Below, piece after piece: positions 9,448 to 18,523 of a DNA stretch of 64,000 nt (its first letter is position 1; every line of letters starts with the position of its first letter). The notes beneath the pieces were generated by a model. The model was not told where the DNA came from and did no database searches. It worked only from the letters and a program-made list of their open reading frames with translations. Position numbers and translations under genes: made by a program. Source of the DNA: Maledivibacter sp. (lineage in GTDB: Bacteria; Bacillota; Clostridia; Peptostreptococcales; Caminicellaceae); NCBI GenBank assembly GCA_025210375.1, contig JAOASB010000052.1, positions 124,001 to 188,000 on the forward strand, in the 5' to 3' direction.

Positions 9448-10092
9448 ATGAAGCTTTTTATTGATACTGCAAATATTGATGAAATAAGGGAAATTAGTGA
9501 ATGGGGAGTATTGGCAGGGGCTACTACAAATCCATCCCTTATAGCTAAGGCAGGAAGAGATTTAAAGGAAGTAATAAATGAGATAGTTACCATAGTAGAT
9601 GGGCCAATAAGTGCAGAGGTAGTTGCAGAAAATGCGGAGGATATGATTCAAGATGGAGAAGCCTTGGCAAGTATGCATGAAAATATTGTTATAAAGATTC
9701 CTATGACGGAAGAGGGTCTGAAGGCTATAAAGGGTTTGAGTAAAAAAGGTATAAAGACAAATTGCACCTTGATATTTTCAGCAAATCAAGCTTTACTTGC
9801 GGCTAGGGCTGGGGCAAGCTTTGTAAGTCCTTTTGTGGGTAGAATGGATGATATAGGTAATGCCGGCATGACGCTTATTAGCGAAGTAGCACAGATTTTT
9901 GATATCCATGGAATAGACACAGAGATCATCGCTGCAAGCATAAGGCATCCAATGCATGTAACGGAGTCGGCCCTTCAGGGAGCGCATATATCAACGGTTC
10001 CATATAAAGTATTCAAACAAATGTTAAAGCATCCATTGACGGATATAGGTATAGAGAAATTTAATTCAGACTCGGAAAAATCAAATAAATAG
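9448..10092 (+). CDS. tal: Small transaldolase (fructose-6-phosphate aldolase-like family)
   Basis: Start at the ATG at 9448, 6 bases after aaggagg, giving 214 residues ([20 protein letters not shown]). This is the short decameric class with [12 protein letters not shown], the Schiff-base lysine in [16 protein letters not shown], and [11 protein letters not shown]. It moves a dihydroxyacetone unit between sugar phosphates in the non-oxidative pentose phosphate route. It may be transcribed with kce upstream (94-base gap). A strong hairpin follows. Confidence 0.92.
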   Translation: MKLFIDTANIDEIREISEWGVLAGATTNPSLIAKAGRDLKEVINEIVTIVDGPISAEVVAENAEDMIQDGEALASMHENIVIKIPMTEEGLKAIKGLSKKGIKTNCTLIFSANQALLAARAGASFVSPFVGRMDDIGNAGMTLISEVAQIFDIHGIDTEIIAASIRHPMHVTESALQGAHISTVPYKVFKQMLKHPLTDIGIEKFNSDSEKSNK

Positions 10093-10103
10093 AGTGAAAA
10101 TTA

Positions 10104-10139
10104 AAGGCTGTTGAGAAATTTGGGTTTCTCAACAGCCTT
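10104..10139. terminator. Bidirectional terminator between tal and the transglutaminase-like gene
   Basis: A perfect 15-bp stem (arms 10104-10118 and 10125-10139) with a 6-base loop. It lies between two convergent genes and could end both transcripts. The T-run after the plus-strand arm is short (gattttta). Confidence 0.8.
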
Positions 10140-10215
10140 CGATTTTTATTTAGATTTCATTATGTATTTTCAGCAAGTTTCTAAACTAGCCCTAGAGATC
10201 GACATAAATAGCTTT

Positions 10216-11985
10216 TTAATGCTCAAGTGTAGTTATGTCCGTAAATTTATTTTCATAAATAGTCTTATTTATATTAAAGTAATCTAGATTAAGTTTTTTG
10301 ATCATATTCTCATCATCTACATATCCGCTGCCCCAAGTGGGATCAGCGATAATCCATTTTCCATTGATCAATATCTCATTCCATGTATGATAAGCTTCCT
10401 GAAGCTTACCCTTTCTTATTTTAGTAGGAATATTTGATGCTCTAAGTAATGCAGCATATAAATAGGATATTTCTTCATTACTTCCCTTCTTATCGGTTAA
10501 TACCATTTTAGCGCTTCTAGGGGATTGGCTTACTGCTTCTGGTTCGTATTCTATATTTTCATATATCCATTCAAAGATTGCCTTTGCTTTATGGGAGTCA
10601 TTAAGATATTTTTTGTCTACGCCTTCACCAATTTCCTTAGCTAAAGCCACAATATCCACATCATCCTTTTCAACAAATAGACTTGGAATAATATATCTTA
10701 TATTCTGGGCGCTATAATTTAGCACACTAAATTGCATTATCCTATTATTATCATTGGATTCATTGGTCATTATATCTATATTGTGCTTACCTAGTTCAAA
10801 GGGAGTATACAGCTTTGAATTAAATTCGTTGTTCATAATAGGTATCTTGAATCGACAACTTTCAATTTTATTAGATTTATCATTTTTCTTAGATACAGTA
10901 ATAACAAAGTATTCTAAATCACTATCCTCTTTTATGGTGCCTTTAAAGTCAAATTCATTGTGAACCTCCATTGTTGGAGAAATCTCGGAGCTTAGGGTTA
11001 TACCATAATCGAAAAATGCATTATATTCTATATAATGTTCACCTTGAGTACTGATCACACCATTGACTTCAATTGTATTGATTATATTTGATATCATAGT
11101 TAAAAGCTGACTATCGTTGGATTTAGAGTGGTATGAAAAAGTTACACTATAACCATAGTTGGAAGAAATAAAGTAGTATACAACTTGATTTATTTCAGGA
11201 GTCACAGCAGAATTTTTCAAATAAACAATATTCACATCGATATTATTGATGGTCAACCTATCACTTCCAGTGAATACAACTTTATCCTTATAATTATCTA
11301 AAATTGCGGACTTATTTTCTTCGGTAAATTGGTCTAAGCCTTTAAGTGCTTCAAACTCTTCAATATTTACAAGCATTTGAATACTGTTTTCATCATCTTT
11401 ATATCCAAATTTATTAGAATCATCAGAGCTATCCCAATACTCAGGTATCATGACATTAACACCAGGGTCAAAGTACTTAGATATGTATGAGATATCATCT
11501 ATCAACTTAGGCTCTTTTACATTGTCATCATCGGAGCTTAACAATACAGTCCTATTTTTATCATCCCATTTAACGGCAAAGCCAAAGCTTTGAGAAATAA
11601 ATCTCACAGGAACCAAGGTTCTATCATCTCGTATAATTGGAGGAGAATCCAAGGTGAAGCTGTTTCCATTTCTATATGCTATCTTGTCTCCAATCTTAAG
11701 CTTTATGAACACATCTGAAATATCCTTATATCTTCTATATCCAGTAACTGTTTGTATTTCCTCATGCCAATCAACTTTTGCTCCAAGGTGTTCAAATATG
11801 GTTCTCATAGGAACCATAGTTCTATCATTTTCAATGATAGGGTCAGTATCAAATTCTAATGTTTTTCCATTTAACTTAACCTTTATCACCTGTGGTTCAT
11901 CATCAGGTGCAACTGCATATACATTTATATTTAGAAAACTTAAGAATATAAAGAGTGACATTAATATAGATAGTTTTCTTTTCAT
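10216..11985 (-). CDS. Exported protein with copper-amine-oxidase-N-like repeats and a transglutaminase-like domain lacking the catalytic Cys
   Basis: 589 residues. A signal peptide is at about 1-24 (LSILMSLFIFLSFLNINVYA). Two copies of the domain known as Copper_amine_oxidN follow at about 34-150, seen in NDRTMVPMRTIFEHLGAKVDW and DDRTLVPVRFISQSFGFAVKW; these are wall-associated modules common in Clostridia. A long middle region of unknown function comes next. The C-terminal transglutaminase-like fold (about 465-555) keeps H533 (AYHTWNE) and D548 (IADPTWGSG), but the nucleophile position reads KGSNEEISYLY, with N503 where Cys is expected. It is therefore probably not an active transglutaminase. 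Ribosome site ggggaggtg precedes the ATG. Confidence 0.82.
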   Translation of the reverse strand: MKRKLSILMSLFIFLSFLNINVYAVAPDDEPQVIKVKLNGKTLEFDTDPIIENDRTMVPMRTIFEHLGAKVDWHEEIQTVTGYRRYKDISDVFIKLKIGDKIAYRNGNSFTLDSPPIIRDDRTLVPVRFISQSFGFAVKWDDKNRTVLLSSDDDNVKEPKLIDDISYISKYFDPGVNVMIPEYWDSSDDSNKFGYKDDENSIQMLVNIEEFEALKGLDQFTEENKSAILDNYKDKVVFTGSDRLTINNIDVNIVYLKNSAVTPEINQVVYYFISSNYGYSVTFSYHSKSNDSQLLTMISNIINTIEVNGVISTQGEHYIEYNAFFDYGITLSSEISPTMEVHNEFDFKGTIKEDSDLEYFVITVSKKNDKSNKIESCRFKIPIMNNEFNSKLYTPFELGKHNIDIMTNESNDNNRIMQFSVLNYSAQNIRYIIPSLFVEKDDVDIVALAKEIGEGVDKKYLNDSHKAKAIFEWIYENIEYEPEAVSQSPRSAKMVLTDKKGSNEEISYLYAALLRASNIPTKIRKGKLQEAYHTWNEILINGKWIIADPTWGSGYVDDENMIKKLNLDYFNINKTIYENKFTDITTLEH

Positions 11986-12016
11986 AAAAGCACCTCCCCA
12001 AATTTCTTTTCATTAA

Positions 12017-12624
12017 GTTTAATGCTGCATAGTATTATAGGATAATATGGCAGTATACAAATAAAAGTAATTTTGTCCTATTTCTTCTTACTATAAATAT
12101 ATCATAACTACTTTAGTATATACCTTTTTACTCAAATATTTAAAAAAAATGTATAATATGTGTAATAAAACTGTAATAATTAGATATATAAGCAAATCCC
12201 ATGATATAGGGAGTTTTAATACAATAGGAATTTTAGATTGGTCGCATTTAATTATAAATTGTGTTATAATGGTTACGAATAAATCACAAGTCTCAAGACA
12301 ATGTGGGTTAAAATCCTTTCTATAGGTAAACGATACTAGACTTATAATCCTGAAGTTGTTTATTCAGATTAAATAAAAGTTATCTTCTTTTTATCATATT
12401 TCCCTAGATATTTAATAATAATTTGATATTATATAATAAGTATGTAAAGGTATGATAATTTTAAGGAAACATTTGTTATATACAACGCACTAATAGACCT
12501 ACATTTTGATTTTTCAAATAACCAATGATTTTGATAAGTCAAGATGCAAGGGATTTATTGCGATGAATATAGTTTGTTTTTATGACTACTATACTCTAAA
12601 TATATTGAGGAGGAAGATTATTTT
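12017..12624. other. Long non-coding stretch between divergent genes
   Basis: About 600 bases with no credible coding frame. It must carry the promoters for the minus-strand transglutaminase-like gene and for glpX. A TATAAT at 12265-12270 is a possible minus-10 box. Just after it, two sets of short arms can pair: GAATAAA with TTTATTC (about 12277 and 12365) and AGTCT with AGACT. This might be a small structured transcript or leader. I do not recognise a known riboswitch or 6S-like consensus. Confidence 0.4.
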
Positions 12625-13593
12625 ATGGATAGAAATTTGGCTATCAATCTTGTAAGGGTTACGGAAGCTGCTGCATTAGGAAGTGCAAAATATATGGGAC
12701 GCGGAGATAAAAATTTGGCGGATCAGGGTGCAGTAGATAATATGAGAAAAATGTTTGATACTATGGATATCGATGGAATTGTTGTTATAGGTGAAGGGGA
12801 ATTAGATGAAGCCCCTATGCTGTATATAGGAGAGCAAATCGGTGCATGTGGACCGGATTCTCCAAAGGTTGATATAGCAGTTGATCCATTGGATGGCACA
12901 AATTGTGTTGCCAAGGGTTTGGCAAATGCCGTATCCGTTGTTGCAATGGCTCCTAGAGGGTGTCTTTTAGAGGCTCCGGATACTTATATGTATAAGCTTG
13001 CTGTTGGACCAAAAGCAAAGGGTGTTATTGATTTAAATGCGTCAATAAAGGAGAATATGCTTAAAATAGCAAAGGCCCTTGATAAAGATATTACTGATCT
13101 TACAGTAACTATGCTTGATAGAGAAAGACACAATGATATAATGAAAGAGTGTAGAGAACTAGGCTGTAGAATACAATTATTTCAAGATGGTGATGTTGCC
13201 GCGGCCATTGCTACTTGTTTTGACCATACAGGGATAGATGTGCTAATCGGTAAAGGTGGTGCCCCAGAAGGAGTTATAGCTGCAGCAGCTTTAAAATGTT
13301 TAGGTGGGGAAATGCAGGGTATGTTGACACCAATGAGTGATGAAGAAATAGAGAGATGTAATAAAATGGAGGTTTCCCCTGGCAAGGTATTATTGTTAGA
13401 GGATTTAGCAAAGGGAAATGAAGTATACTTTGCAGCAACAGGTGTTTCCGATGGAGATCTGTTAAAGGGAGTTAAATATCTAGCCCATAATAAATGTATA
13501 ACTCATTCTGTGATAATGAGATCGGAAACAGGAACAATTAGGTTTATAGAAGCTATTCATGATATGGAAAAGAAACCTAAGTATGCAAAATAG
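12625..13593 (+). CDS. glpX: Fructose-1,6-bisphosphatase class II (GlpX)
   Basis: 322 residues starting MDRNLAINLVRVTEAAALGS. The metal-site signatures VIGEGELDEAPMLYIGE (about residues 54-70) and VDPLDGTN (about 89-96) are intact, as are IGKGGAPEGVIAAAALK and the C-terminal GTIRFIEAIH. It converts fructose-1,6-bisphosphate to fructose-6-phosphate in gluconeogenesis. Ribosome site gaggagg precedes the ATG. GlpX next to rho is a recurring order in Firmicutes. Confidence 0.95.
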   Translation: MDRNLAINLVRVTEAAALGSAKYMGRGDKNLADQGAVDNMRKMFDTMDIDGIVVIGEGELDEAPMLYIGEQIGACGPDSPKVDIAVDPLDGTNCVAKGLANAVSVVAMAPRGCLLEAPDTYMYKLAVGPKAKGVIDLNASIKENMLKIAKALDKDITDLTVTMLDRERHNDIMKECRELGCRIQLFQDGDVAAAIATCFDHTGIDVLIGKGGAPEGVIAAAALKCLGGEMQGMLTPMSDEEIERCNKMEVSPGKVLLLEDLAKGNEVYFAATGVSDGDLLKGVKYLAHNKCITHSVIMRSETGTIRFIEAIHDMEKKPKYAK

Positions 13594-13690
13594 ATTATAA
13601 GATTAAGATTTAAGATTGAATTGAGTATTGTAGTTGTATTTTAAGGTCTAAAAGGACTGAAGAGGTATGACTACATCTTCAATCTTAATC
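13594..13690. repeat. Inverted repeat between glpX and rho, possibly related to repeat A
   Basis: The left part has 7-base-spaced units (attaaga, tttaaga), and the right part at about 13674-13698 carries their reverse complement (cttcaatcttaatct). The 7-base period resembles repeat A, but the unit sequence differs, so membership is doubtful. It could form a long stem in a glpX-rho transcript. Confidence 0.45.
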
Positions 13691-13712
13691 TCAATAATGC
13701 GGAGGTGCAAAT

Positions 13713-15095
13713 TTGGACTTAGTACAATTGGAAAGTAAAAAGCTATCGGATCTAAGGGAAATTGCTAGAAAGCTAAATATTAAAGGCTATTCAAAATTTA
13801 AAAAGAATGAGCTTATGAATGTTATTTTAGAAAACTCAAAGGATAAGAAAACTGATAGTACAGATGATAAGGGAGCTAATGATAATCAATCTAATGACAA
13901 GCAAGCTAAGAAGATGGATAAAAATATTTCAAGGCAAAAGCTGCCGGAGAAGATTAATGATGAAATCAAGAGGAATAATGAAGCTGATGTAGTAGAAGGT
14001 GTTCTAGAGATAATGCCCGATGGTGGATTTGGATTTCTGAGATTTCACAATTTTTTATCAAGTGAATTAGATGTATATGTTTCTCCTTCTCAAATAAGAA
14101 AATTCAACTTAAAAACAGGTGATAAGGTATCGGGAATTACCCGACCAGCCAAAAGCAGTGAAAAATTTAGGGCTCTTCTCTATGTTCAGAAAGTAAACGG
14201 TGATGCCCCAGAAGTTGCTGCTAAAAGACCTAACTTTGAAAATCTTACCCCTATTTATCCAAATGAAAGAATAACTTTAGAAGCTAATTCATCGGATCTT
14301 TCAATGAGACTCATTGATTTTATAGCTCCTATTGGAAAAGGGCAAAGAGGTATAATAGTGGCTCCTCCAAAGGCAGGAAAAACTATTTTACTACAGAAAA
14401 TTGCCAAAAGCATATCTTTAAATTACCCTAAGGCTGAAATTATAGTTCTTTTAATCGATGAAAGACCAGAAGAAGTTACGGATATGAAACGTTCCATAGA
14501 TGCGGAGGTTATATACTCTACCTTTGATGAGCTTCCAAATCATCATATAAAGGTTGCAGAGATGGTATTAGACAGAGCCCAAAGACTTGTTGAACAGAAA
14601 AAAGATGTAGTTATTCTTTTGGATAGTATCACTAGGCTTGCAAGGGCCTACAACTTAACAATACCTGCTACTGGTAGAACTTTATCCGGTGGGCTTGATC
14701 CTGCGGCCCTTCATAAACCAAAGAGATTTTTTGGAGCTGCTAGAAACATAGAAGAAGGTGGAAGCTTAACTATATTAGCCACTGCATTAGTTGAGACAGG
14801 CAGTAGAATGGATGATGTAATCTTCGAGGAATTTAAGGGAACAGGAAATATGGAGCTGCATCTAGATAGAAAGCTATCGGAAAAGAGAATCTTCCCAGCT
14901 GTGGATATTAAAAAATCCGGTACTAGAAGAGAGGAATTACTTCTTAGTCAAAAAGAGCTTGGAACAATATGGAATATAAGAAGGGCTATGAGCAATAACC
15001 CTACATACGAAGTTACGGAGGCTATAATCAATCAACTAATAGCCACAAAAAATAATAATGAATTTATGGAAATAATGAGTAAGAAGATATTATAG
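13713..15095 (+). CDS. rho: Transcription termination factor Rho
   Basis: 460 residues from a TTG start ([20 protein letters not shown]) 5 bases after ggaggtg at 13701-13707. Domains are an N-terminal SAP-like helix bundle (1-45), a charged linker rich in D, K and N (about 48-90), the RNA-binding cold-shock fold with DGGFGFLRF, and the RecA-like motor with Walker [14 protein letters not shown] and the [18 protein letters not shown]-type Walker B region. Rho is a hexameric RNA helicase that ends transcription. The polar linker is a lineage-variable insertion. Confidence 0.96.
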   Translation: MDLVQLESKKLSDLREIARKLNIKGYSKFKKNELMNVILENSKDKKTDSTDDKGANDNQSNDKQAKKMDKNISRQKLPEKINDEIKRNNEADVVEGVLEIMPDGGFGFLRFHNFLSSELDVYVSPSQIRKFNLKTGDKVSGITRPAKSSEKFRALLYVQKVNGDAPEVAAKRPNFENLTPIYPNERITLEANSSDLSMRLIDFIAPIGKGQRGIIVAPPKAGKTILLQKIAKSISLNYPKAEIIVLLIDERPEEVTDMKRSIDAEVIYSTFDELPNHHIKVAEMVLDRAQRLVEQKKDVVILLDSITRLARAYNLTIPATGRTLSGGLDPAALHKPKRFFGAARNIEEGGSLTILATALVETGSRMDDVIFEEFKGTGNMELHLDRKLSEKRIFPAVDIKKSGTRREELLLSQKELGTIWNIRRAMSNNPTYEVTEAIINQLIATKNNNEFMEIMSKKIL

Positions 15096-15105
15096 GCTTA
15101 TACAC

Positions 15106-15134
15106 ATTCCAGTCAAAACTTTGATTTATACATC
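15106..15134 (+). repeat. Short motif D, copy 1
   Basis: A 29-base intergenic motif beginning ATTCCAGTCAAAACTTT. Its first 17 bases are identical to 51077-51093, and diverged copies lie at 39823-39849 and 42509-42537 in the other orientation. It sits just after the rho stop codon. Confidence 0.5.
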
Positions 15135-15190
15135 AAAATATGTTTAAACAAACCTTGAATAATCAAGATAAATATGCTAAAATATAATGG

Positions 15191-15219
15191 TTGACATTTG
15201 CATAAAATATTATTAATAT
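15191..15219 (+). promoter_or_regulatory. Probable sigma-A promoter for rpmE
   Basis: A perfect TTGACA at 15191-15196, then 17 bases, then TAATAT at 15214-15219 as minus-10. It starts about 35 bases before the rpmE start codon and gives rpmE-tdk its own transcript. Confidence 0.6.
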
Positions 15220-15252
15220 ATAGAGAGAAACTTAATGAAAGAGGTGAAACCC

Positions 15253-15453
15253 ATGAAGACAGGAATCCATCCAAAATACGACAAATGTACAGTAAGATGT
15301 GCTTGTGGTAATACATTTGAAACTAAATCAGTTAAGGATGAAATCAGATTAGAAATTTGTTCTGAATGCCATCCATTCTACACAGGAAATCAAAAAACTG
15401 TAGAGCGTGGCGGAAGAGCAGAGAAATTCAAGAAAAAATACGGCATGAAATAA
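15253..15453 (+). CDS. rpmE: 50S ribosomal protein L31
   Basis: Start at the ATG at 15253 ([20 protein letters not shown]), after gaggtg. An upstream ATG at 15235 lies ahead of the ribosome site. 66 residues. It is the cysteine-containing, zinc-binding type (CxC and [12 protein letters not shown]), with the basic C-terminus [11 protein letters not shown]. Position after rho is typical. Confidence 0.96.
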   Translation: MKTGIHPKYDKCTVRCACGNTFETKSVKDEIRLEICSECHPFYTGNQKTVERGGRAEKFKKKYGMK

Positions 15454-15477
15454 TAAAAATGTTCTAAGAAGATTTTG

Positions 15478-15506
15478 AGGTTAGAGATAAATTTCTCTAA
15501 CCTTAT
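15478..15506 (+). terminator. Terminator or attenuator after rpmE
   Basis: A 10-bp stem (15478-15487 with 15494-15503), 6-base loop, followed by tattttatatt. It lies 40 bases before tdk and may reduce read-through into that gene. Confidence 0.6.
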
Positions 15507-15545
15507 TTTATATTGTTAAAATGTGAAAAAGGGAGGACAAGTAAC

Positions 15546-16124
15546 ATGTATGGACCTAATCACCATGGATGGATAGAAGTTGTAGTAGGACCAATGTATA
15601 GTGGGAAGAGTGAAGAACTCATAAGAAGATTAAAACGAGCTGAGATTGCAAAACAGAATGTGATAGTATTCAAACACTCCATCGATGACAGATATTGTAA
15701 GAAAAATGTTGTGTCCCATAATGGGTCTAAGATAAACGCAATAAATATATGTGATCCACAGGATATATATAAATACATAGATGACGATACCCAGGTGGTT
15801 GGGGTAGATGAGGTTCAATTTTTTGATGAAGAAATAATAGATATAATAAAGGATTTAGCCGATAAAGGTAAAAGAGTAATAGCAGCAGGATTGGATATGG
15901 ACTTTCGTGGAGAACCCTTTGGACCAACACCAAAGCTTATGGCAATTGCAGAATTTGTAGACAAGCTGAGTGCTATATGTATGACATGTGGAAATCCAGC
16001 CCACAGAACCCAAAGACTAATAAATGGAAAACCGGCAAAATATTCTGATCCCATAGTTCTCGTAGGAGCTACAGAAAGCTATGAGGCTAGATGTAGATTG
16101 CACCATGAAGTACCTAGGGATTAG
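15546..16124 (+). CDS. tdk: Thymidine kinase
   Basis: Start at the ATG at 15546 ([20 protein letters not shown]), 9 bases after ggagg. An upstream in-frame TTG at 15513 has no ribosome site. 192 residues, class II. It has the P-loop [17 protein letters not shown], catalytic region [11 protein letters not shown], zinc cysteines in [13 protein letters not shown] and near YEARCRLHH. It phosphorylates thymidine for salvage. Confidence 0.95.
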   Translation: MYGPNHHGWIEVVVGPMYSGKSEELIRRLKRAEIAKQNVIVFKHSIDDRYCKKNVVSHNGSKINAINICDPQDIYKYIDDDTQVVGVDEVQFFDEEIIDIIKDLADKGKRVIAAGLDMDFRGEPFGPTPKLMAIAEFVDKLSAICMTCGNPAHRTQRLINGKPAKYSDPIVLVGATESYEARCRLHHEVPRD

Positions 16125-16182
16125 GAGTAAAAAGTTATGGATACATAATTTTGATAGTTATTAATAATAACTAAATATATAT

Positions 16183-16222
16183 AGTACTATGACAATGTTG
16201 AAGCTTGTTATGGTACTTTTTT
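16183..16222 (+). terminator. Terminator after tdk
   Basis: Arms 16183-16195 and 16205-16217 form a 13-bp stem with two G-U pairs and a 9-base loop, followed by a T6 run. It ends the rpmE-tdk unit. Confidence 0.8.
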
Positions 16223-16229
16223 ATTTTCA

Positions 16230-16306
16230 AGACTTGAAAGAATGACCCTGGAACTTGCAACCTGCAACTTGGAACCTGTAACTTAAAACGCATCGTCACA
16301 CGCTTT
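16230..16306 (+). repeat. Repeat A copy A7
   Basis: Starts agacttgaaagaatgacc, then six 7-base units of pattern YTGSAAC / YTGTAAC at about 16248-16289, then a small imperfect hairpin around gcatcgtcacacgc. The same leader (agactt..aagaatgacc) and unit type recur at 60811-60870. Confidence 0.75.
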
Positions 16307-16415
16307 TGCCCCTCATTGATTAGAAACTAAAATTAATGTATAATGGAGTGATAGATTAATATAAACATAAACAACTTCAAAGTTTAATATATTTTAAGTC
16401 TTAATGTTGTTTATC

Positions 16416-16574
16416 AAGGAAATTGCATAACTCTTACTTGGCACAATTGCATATGCAAATATCATCCTTAATTTAATTACTTAAGATATAAGCATATTTG
16501 GTGGTATAGCTTTGAAGATCTTTAAACTACATGGAGTAGATTGTTTTTATAGAAAGTAATTATGCAATTTGCTC
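16416..16574 (+). repeat. Repeat B copy B1 (MITE-like, about 159 bp)
   Basis: Ends are inverted: aaggaaattgcataa on the left and ttatgcaatttgctc on the right. The interior, including a stretch at about 16461-16508, matches 42915-43073 read on the opposite strand with few changes. There is no coding capacity. It lies 33 bases upstream of the yqhQ-like gene and may carry its promoter. Confidence 0.85.
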
Positions 16575-16607
16575 TATCTATACTAAACCCTAAAAGAAGG
16601 AGAAAAT

Positions 16608-17552
16608 ATGGAATTGAAAGATAAAGCCAAAAGAATACAGCCCGGGGCTGTAGGTGGGCAGGCCTTGATTGAAGGTGTGATGATGAAGAGTCCCCATGGT
16701 ATTGCCATGGCTGTTAGAAAATCCGATGGTGAAATAGTAATAAAGAAAGAGCCCATAGGTAAAATAGAAAAATCTCCCCTTTATAAGGTGCCTATTATCA
16801 GAGGAATAATAGCCTTTTTTAATTCAATGGTAGTGGGGGTAAGGGCCATAACCTATTCGGCAGAAGTTTTTGAAGAAATAGATAGTGAAGTAGAAAAAGG
16901 TAAATTTGAGAAATGGCTTGAAGAAAAATTTGGAGATAAATCAGATGATATAATCACTTACTTTTCTGTGGCATTGGCTATAGCGATGGCTTTAGTAATC
17001 TTTATGTTTATACCTACCTTTCTAATCAATTTTTTAAAAACTAGATTCTCGAATCAAGTAGTACTCAGTGGATTTGAAGGAATTTTGAAAATTTTTATGT
17101 TCATTGGATATATTATACTTATATCTAGACTTAAGGAAATAAGAAGAGTTTTTGAATATCATGGTGCAGAACATAAAGTGATCTTCTGCTATGAGAGTGG
17201 AAAATCATTAACTCCAGAAAATGCTAGGGAGTTCACAACTCTTCATCCAAGGTGTGGGACTAGTTTCTTAGTTTTTGTAATGGTCATTAGCATAGTTTTG
17301 TTTTCCTTTATAGGATGGGAAAGTCCAGTGCAAAGAGTGCTTACTAAGCTGGTATTACTTCCTTTAGTTGCAGGGATTTCCTATGAAATCATAAAGATAG
17401 CAGGAAAGAGTAAGTCAAAGCTAGTGGGTATACTGAGCTACCCAGGGCTGATGCTCCAGAAGCTTACCACTAAGGAACCCGATGATAAACAGTTGGAGGT
17501 AGCTATTGAAGCTTTAAAAAATGTATTAGTAGATGGGGATTTGGACATATGA
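16608..17552 (+). CDS. yqhQ: DUF1385 membrane protein (YqhQ family)
   Basis: 314 residues. The N-terminus has the family signature GGQALIEGVMMKSP (about 17-30), and a second signature is YHGAEHKVIFCYESGK. Five or six hydrophobic segments lie between about 60 and 270. The precise biochemical role is not established; the family is widespread in Firmicutes and often sits beside prmC and prfA, as here. Its last four bases overlap the start of prmC (ATGA), so the two are translationally coupled. Confidence 0.9.
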   Translation: MELKDKAKRIQPGAVGGQALIEGVMMKSPHGIAMAVRKSDGEIVIKKEPIGKIEKSPLYKVPIIRGIIAFFNSMVVGVRAITYSAEVFEEIDSEVEKGKFEKWLEEKFGDKSDDIITYFSVALAIAMALVIFMFIPTFLINFLKTRFSNQVVLSGFEGILKIFMFIGYIILISRLKEIRRVFEYHGAEHKVIFCYESGKSLTPENAREFTTLHPRCGTSFLVFVMVISIVLFSFIGWESPVQRVLTKLVLLPLVAGISYEIIKIAGKSKSKLVGILSYPGLMLQKLTTKEPDDKQLEVAIEALKNVLVDGDLDI

Positions 17553-18412
17553 TAACTATTCATAAAGCTTTACAAGAAGCTAGCAAGAAATTGGAACACA
17601 AGGCAGGTACACCATTATTGGATGCCCAAGTTATACTTTGTCATGTGTTAAGGGTTGATAGATTATATCTTATAGTAAATAAAGAAAGAGTATTGACTAA
17701 TGAAGAGATATGTAAATATAATGGAATGATTGAGAAAAGGCTTTATGGAGTCCCGGTGCAATATATAATAGGCAGGCAAGAGTTTATGGGACTGGATTTT
17801 TATGTGGAGGAAGGAGTGCTGATTCCAAGACCAGATACTGAGATATTAATAGAGAAGGTCTTAGACAGCATAGACAAGGAATCCATATGCAGTATTGTGG
17901 ACATAGGGACCGGTAGTGGTGCCATAACTATTACCTTGGCAAAATATATTAGAAATTCCCATGTTTATTCAATAGATATATCTAAAAAGGCGTTAGACAT
18001 AGCTAGAAGAAACGCTGAAGAGCATGATATGTTGCCTAAAATAAGCTTTTTAAATGGAAGCTTGTTTGATCCATTAAGTAATATGGGCATAGAGGGTAGG
18101 ATAGATGTCTTAGTCTCAAATCCCCCCTATATACCTACCGATGATATAGAAAATCTTCAAATAGAAGTATCTAAGTTTGAACCTAGAATTGCATTAGATG
18201 GTGGAAAAGATGGATTAGATTTTTATAAAGAAATAATAAATAGGGCTCCAAAGTATTTGAGGCAGGGTGGATTTATGGCCTTGGAAGTTGGCCATGACCA
18301 AGCAAGAAGGGTTATGGAGCTAATGGAGGAGAAAAATAGATATATAGATATTGAAATAACTAAGGATTTAGCAGGAATTGAAAGAGTAGTAAGTGGGAAA
18401 ATAAAGTTCTAA
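17549..18412 (+). CDS. prmC: Release factor glutamine methyltransferase
   Basis: 287 residues. The SAM-binding motif VDIGTGSGAITITLAKY and the catalytic VSNPPYIP are both present. PrmC methylates the glutamine of the GGQ motif of release factors, including PrfA encoded next. The N-terminal helical domain (about 1-80) recognises the factor. Its TAA stop at 18410-18412 lies within the first unit of repeat A2, so the repeat may have set the present C-terminus. Confidence 0.95.
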   Translation: MITIHKALQEASKKLEHKAGTPLLDAQVILCHVLRVDRLYLIVNKERVLTNEEICKYNGMIEKRLYGVPVQYIIGRQEFMGLDFYVEEGVLIPRPDTEILIEKVLDSIDKESICSIVDIGTGSGAITITLAKYIRNSHVYSIDISKKALDIARRNAEEHDMLPKISFLNGSLFDPLSNMGIEGRIDVLVSNPPYIPTDDIENLQIEVSKFEPRIALDGGKDGLDFYKEIINRAPKYLRQGGFMALEVGHDQARRVMELMEEKNRYIDIEITKDLAGIERVVSGKIKF

Positions 18413-18508
18413 GTTTTAGAGTCGACCTAATTGGTTTTTGAAGCAAATGAAAAAAGATTGACCAGAATCCTAGAACTTGGAACTTAGAATTTGGAACCTA
18501 GAACTTTA
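18405..18508 (+). repeat. Repeat A copy A2, the most complete example
   Basis: The left arm has units AGTTCTA AGTTTTA and then gagtcgacc. The right arm begins at about 18457 with gattgacc, then units of type CTAGAAC / TTGGAAC / TTAGAAT with a strict 7-base period to about 18508. The two arms are roughly inverted and could pair. It spans the gap between prmC and prfA. Confidence 0.8.
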
Positions 18509-18523
18509 ATATGGGGTGATATT

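Noticed and set aside
12241-12380. 6S RNA
   Set aside because: Some arms pair, but length, bubble layout and sequence do not convincingly match 6S RNA, so it is listed only as a possible structured transcript.
18491-18523. N-terminal extension of prfA from an earlier ATG
   Set aside because: It would translate repeat A sequence. The ATG at 18524 has a ribosome site and the conserved N-terminus.
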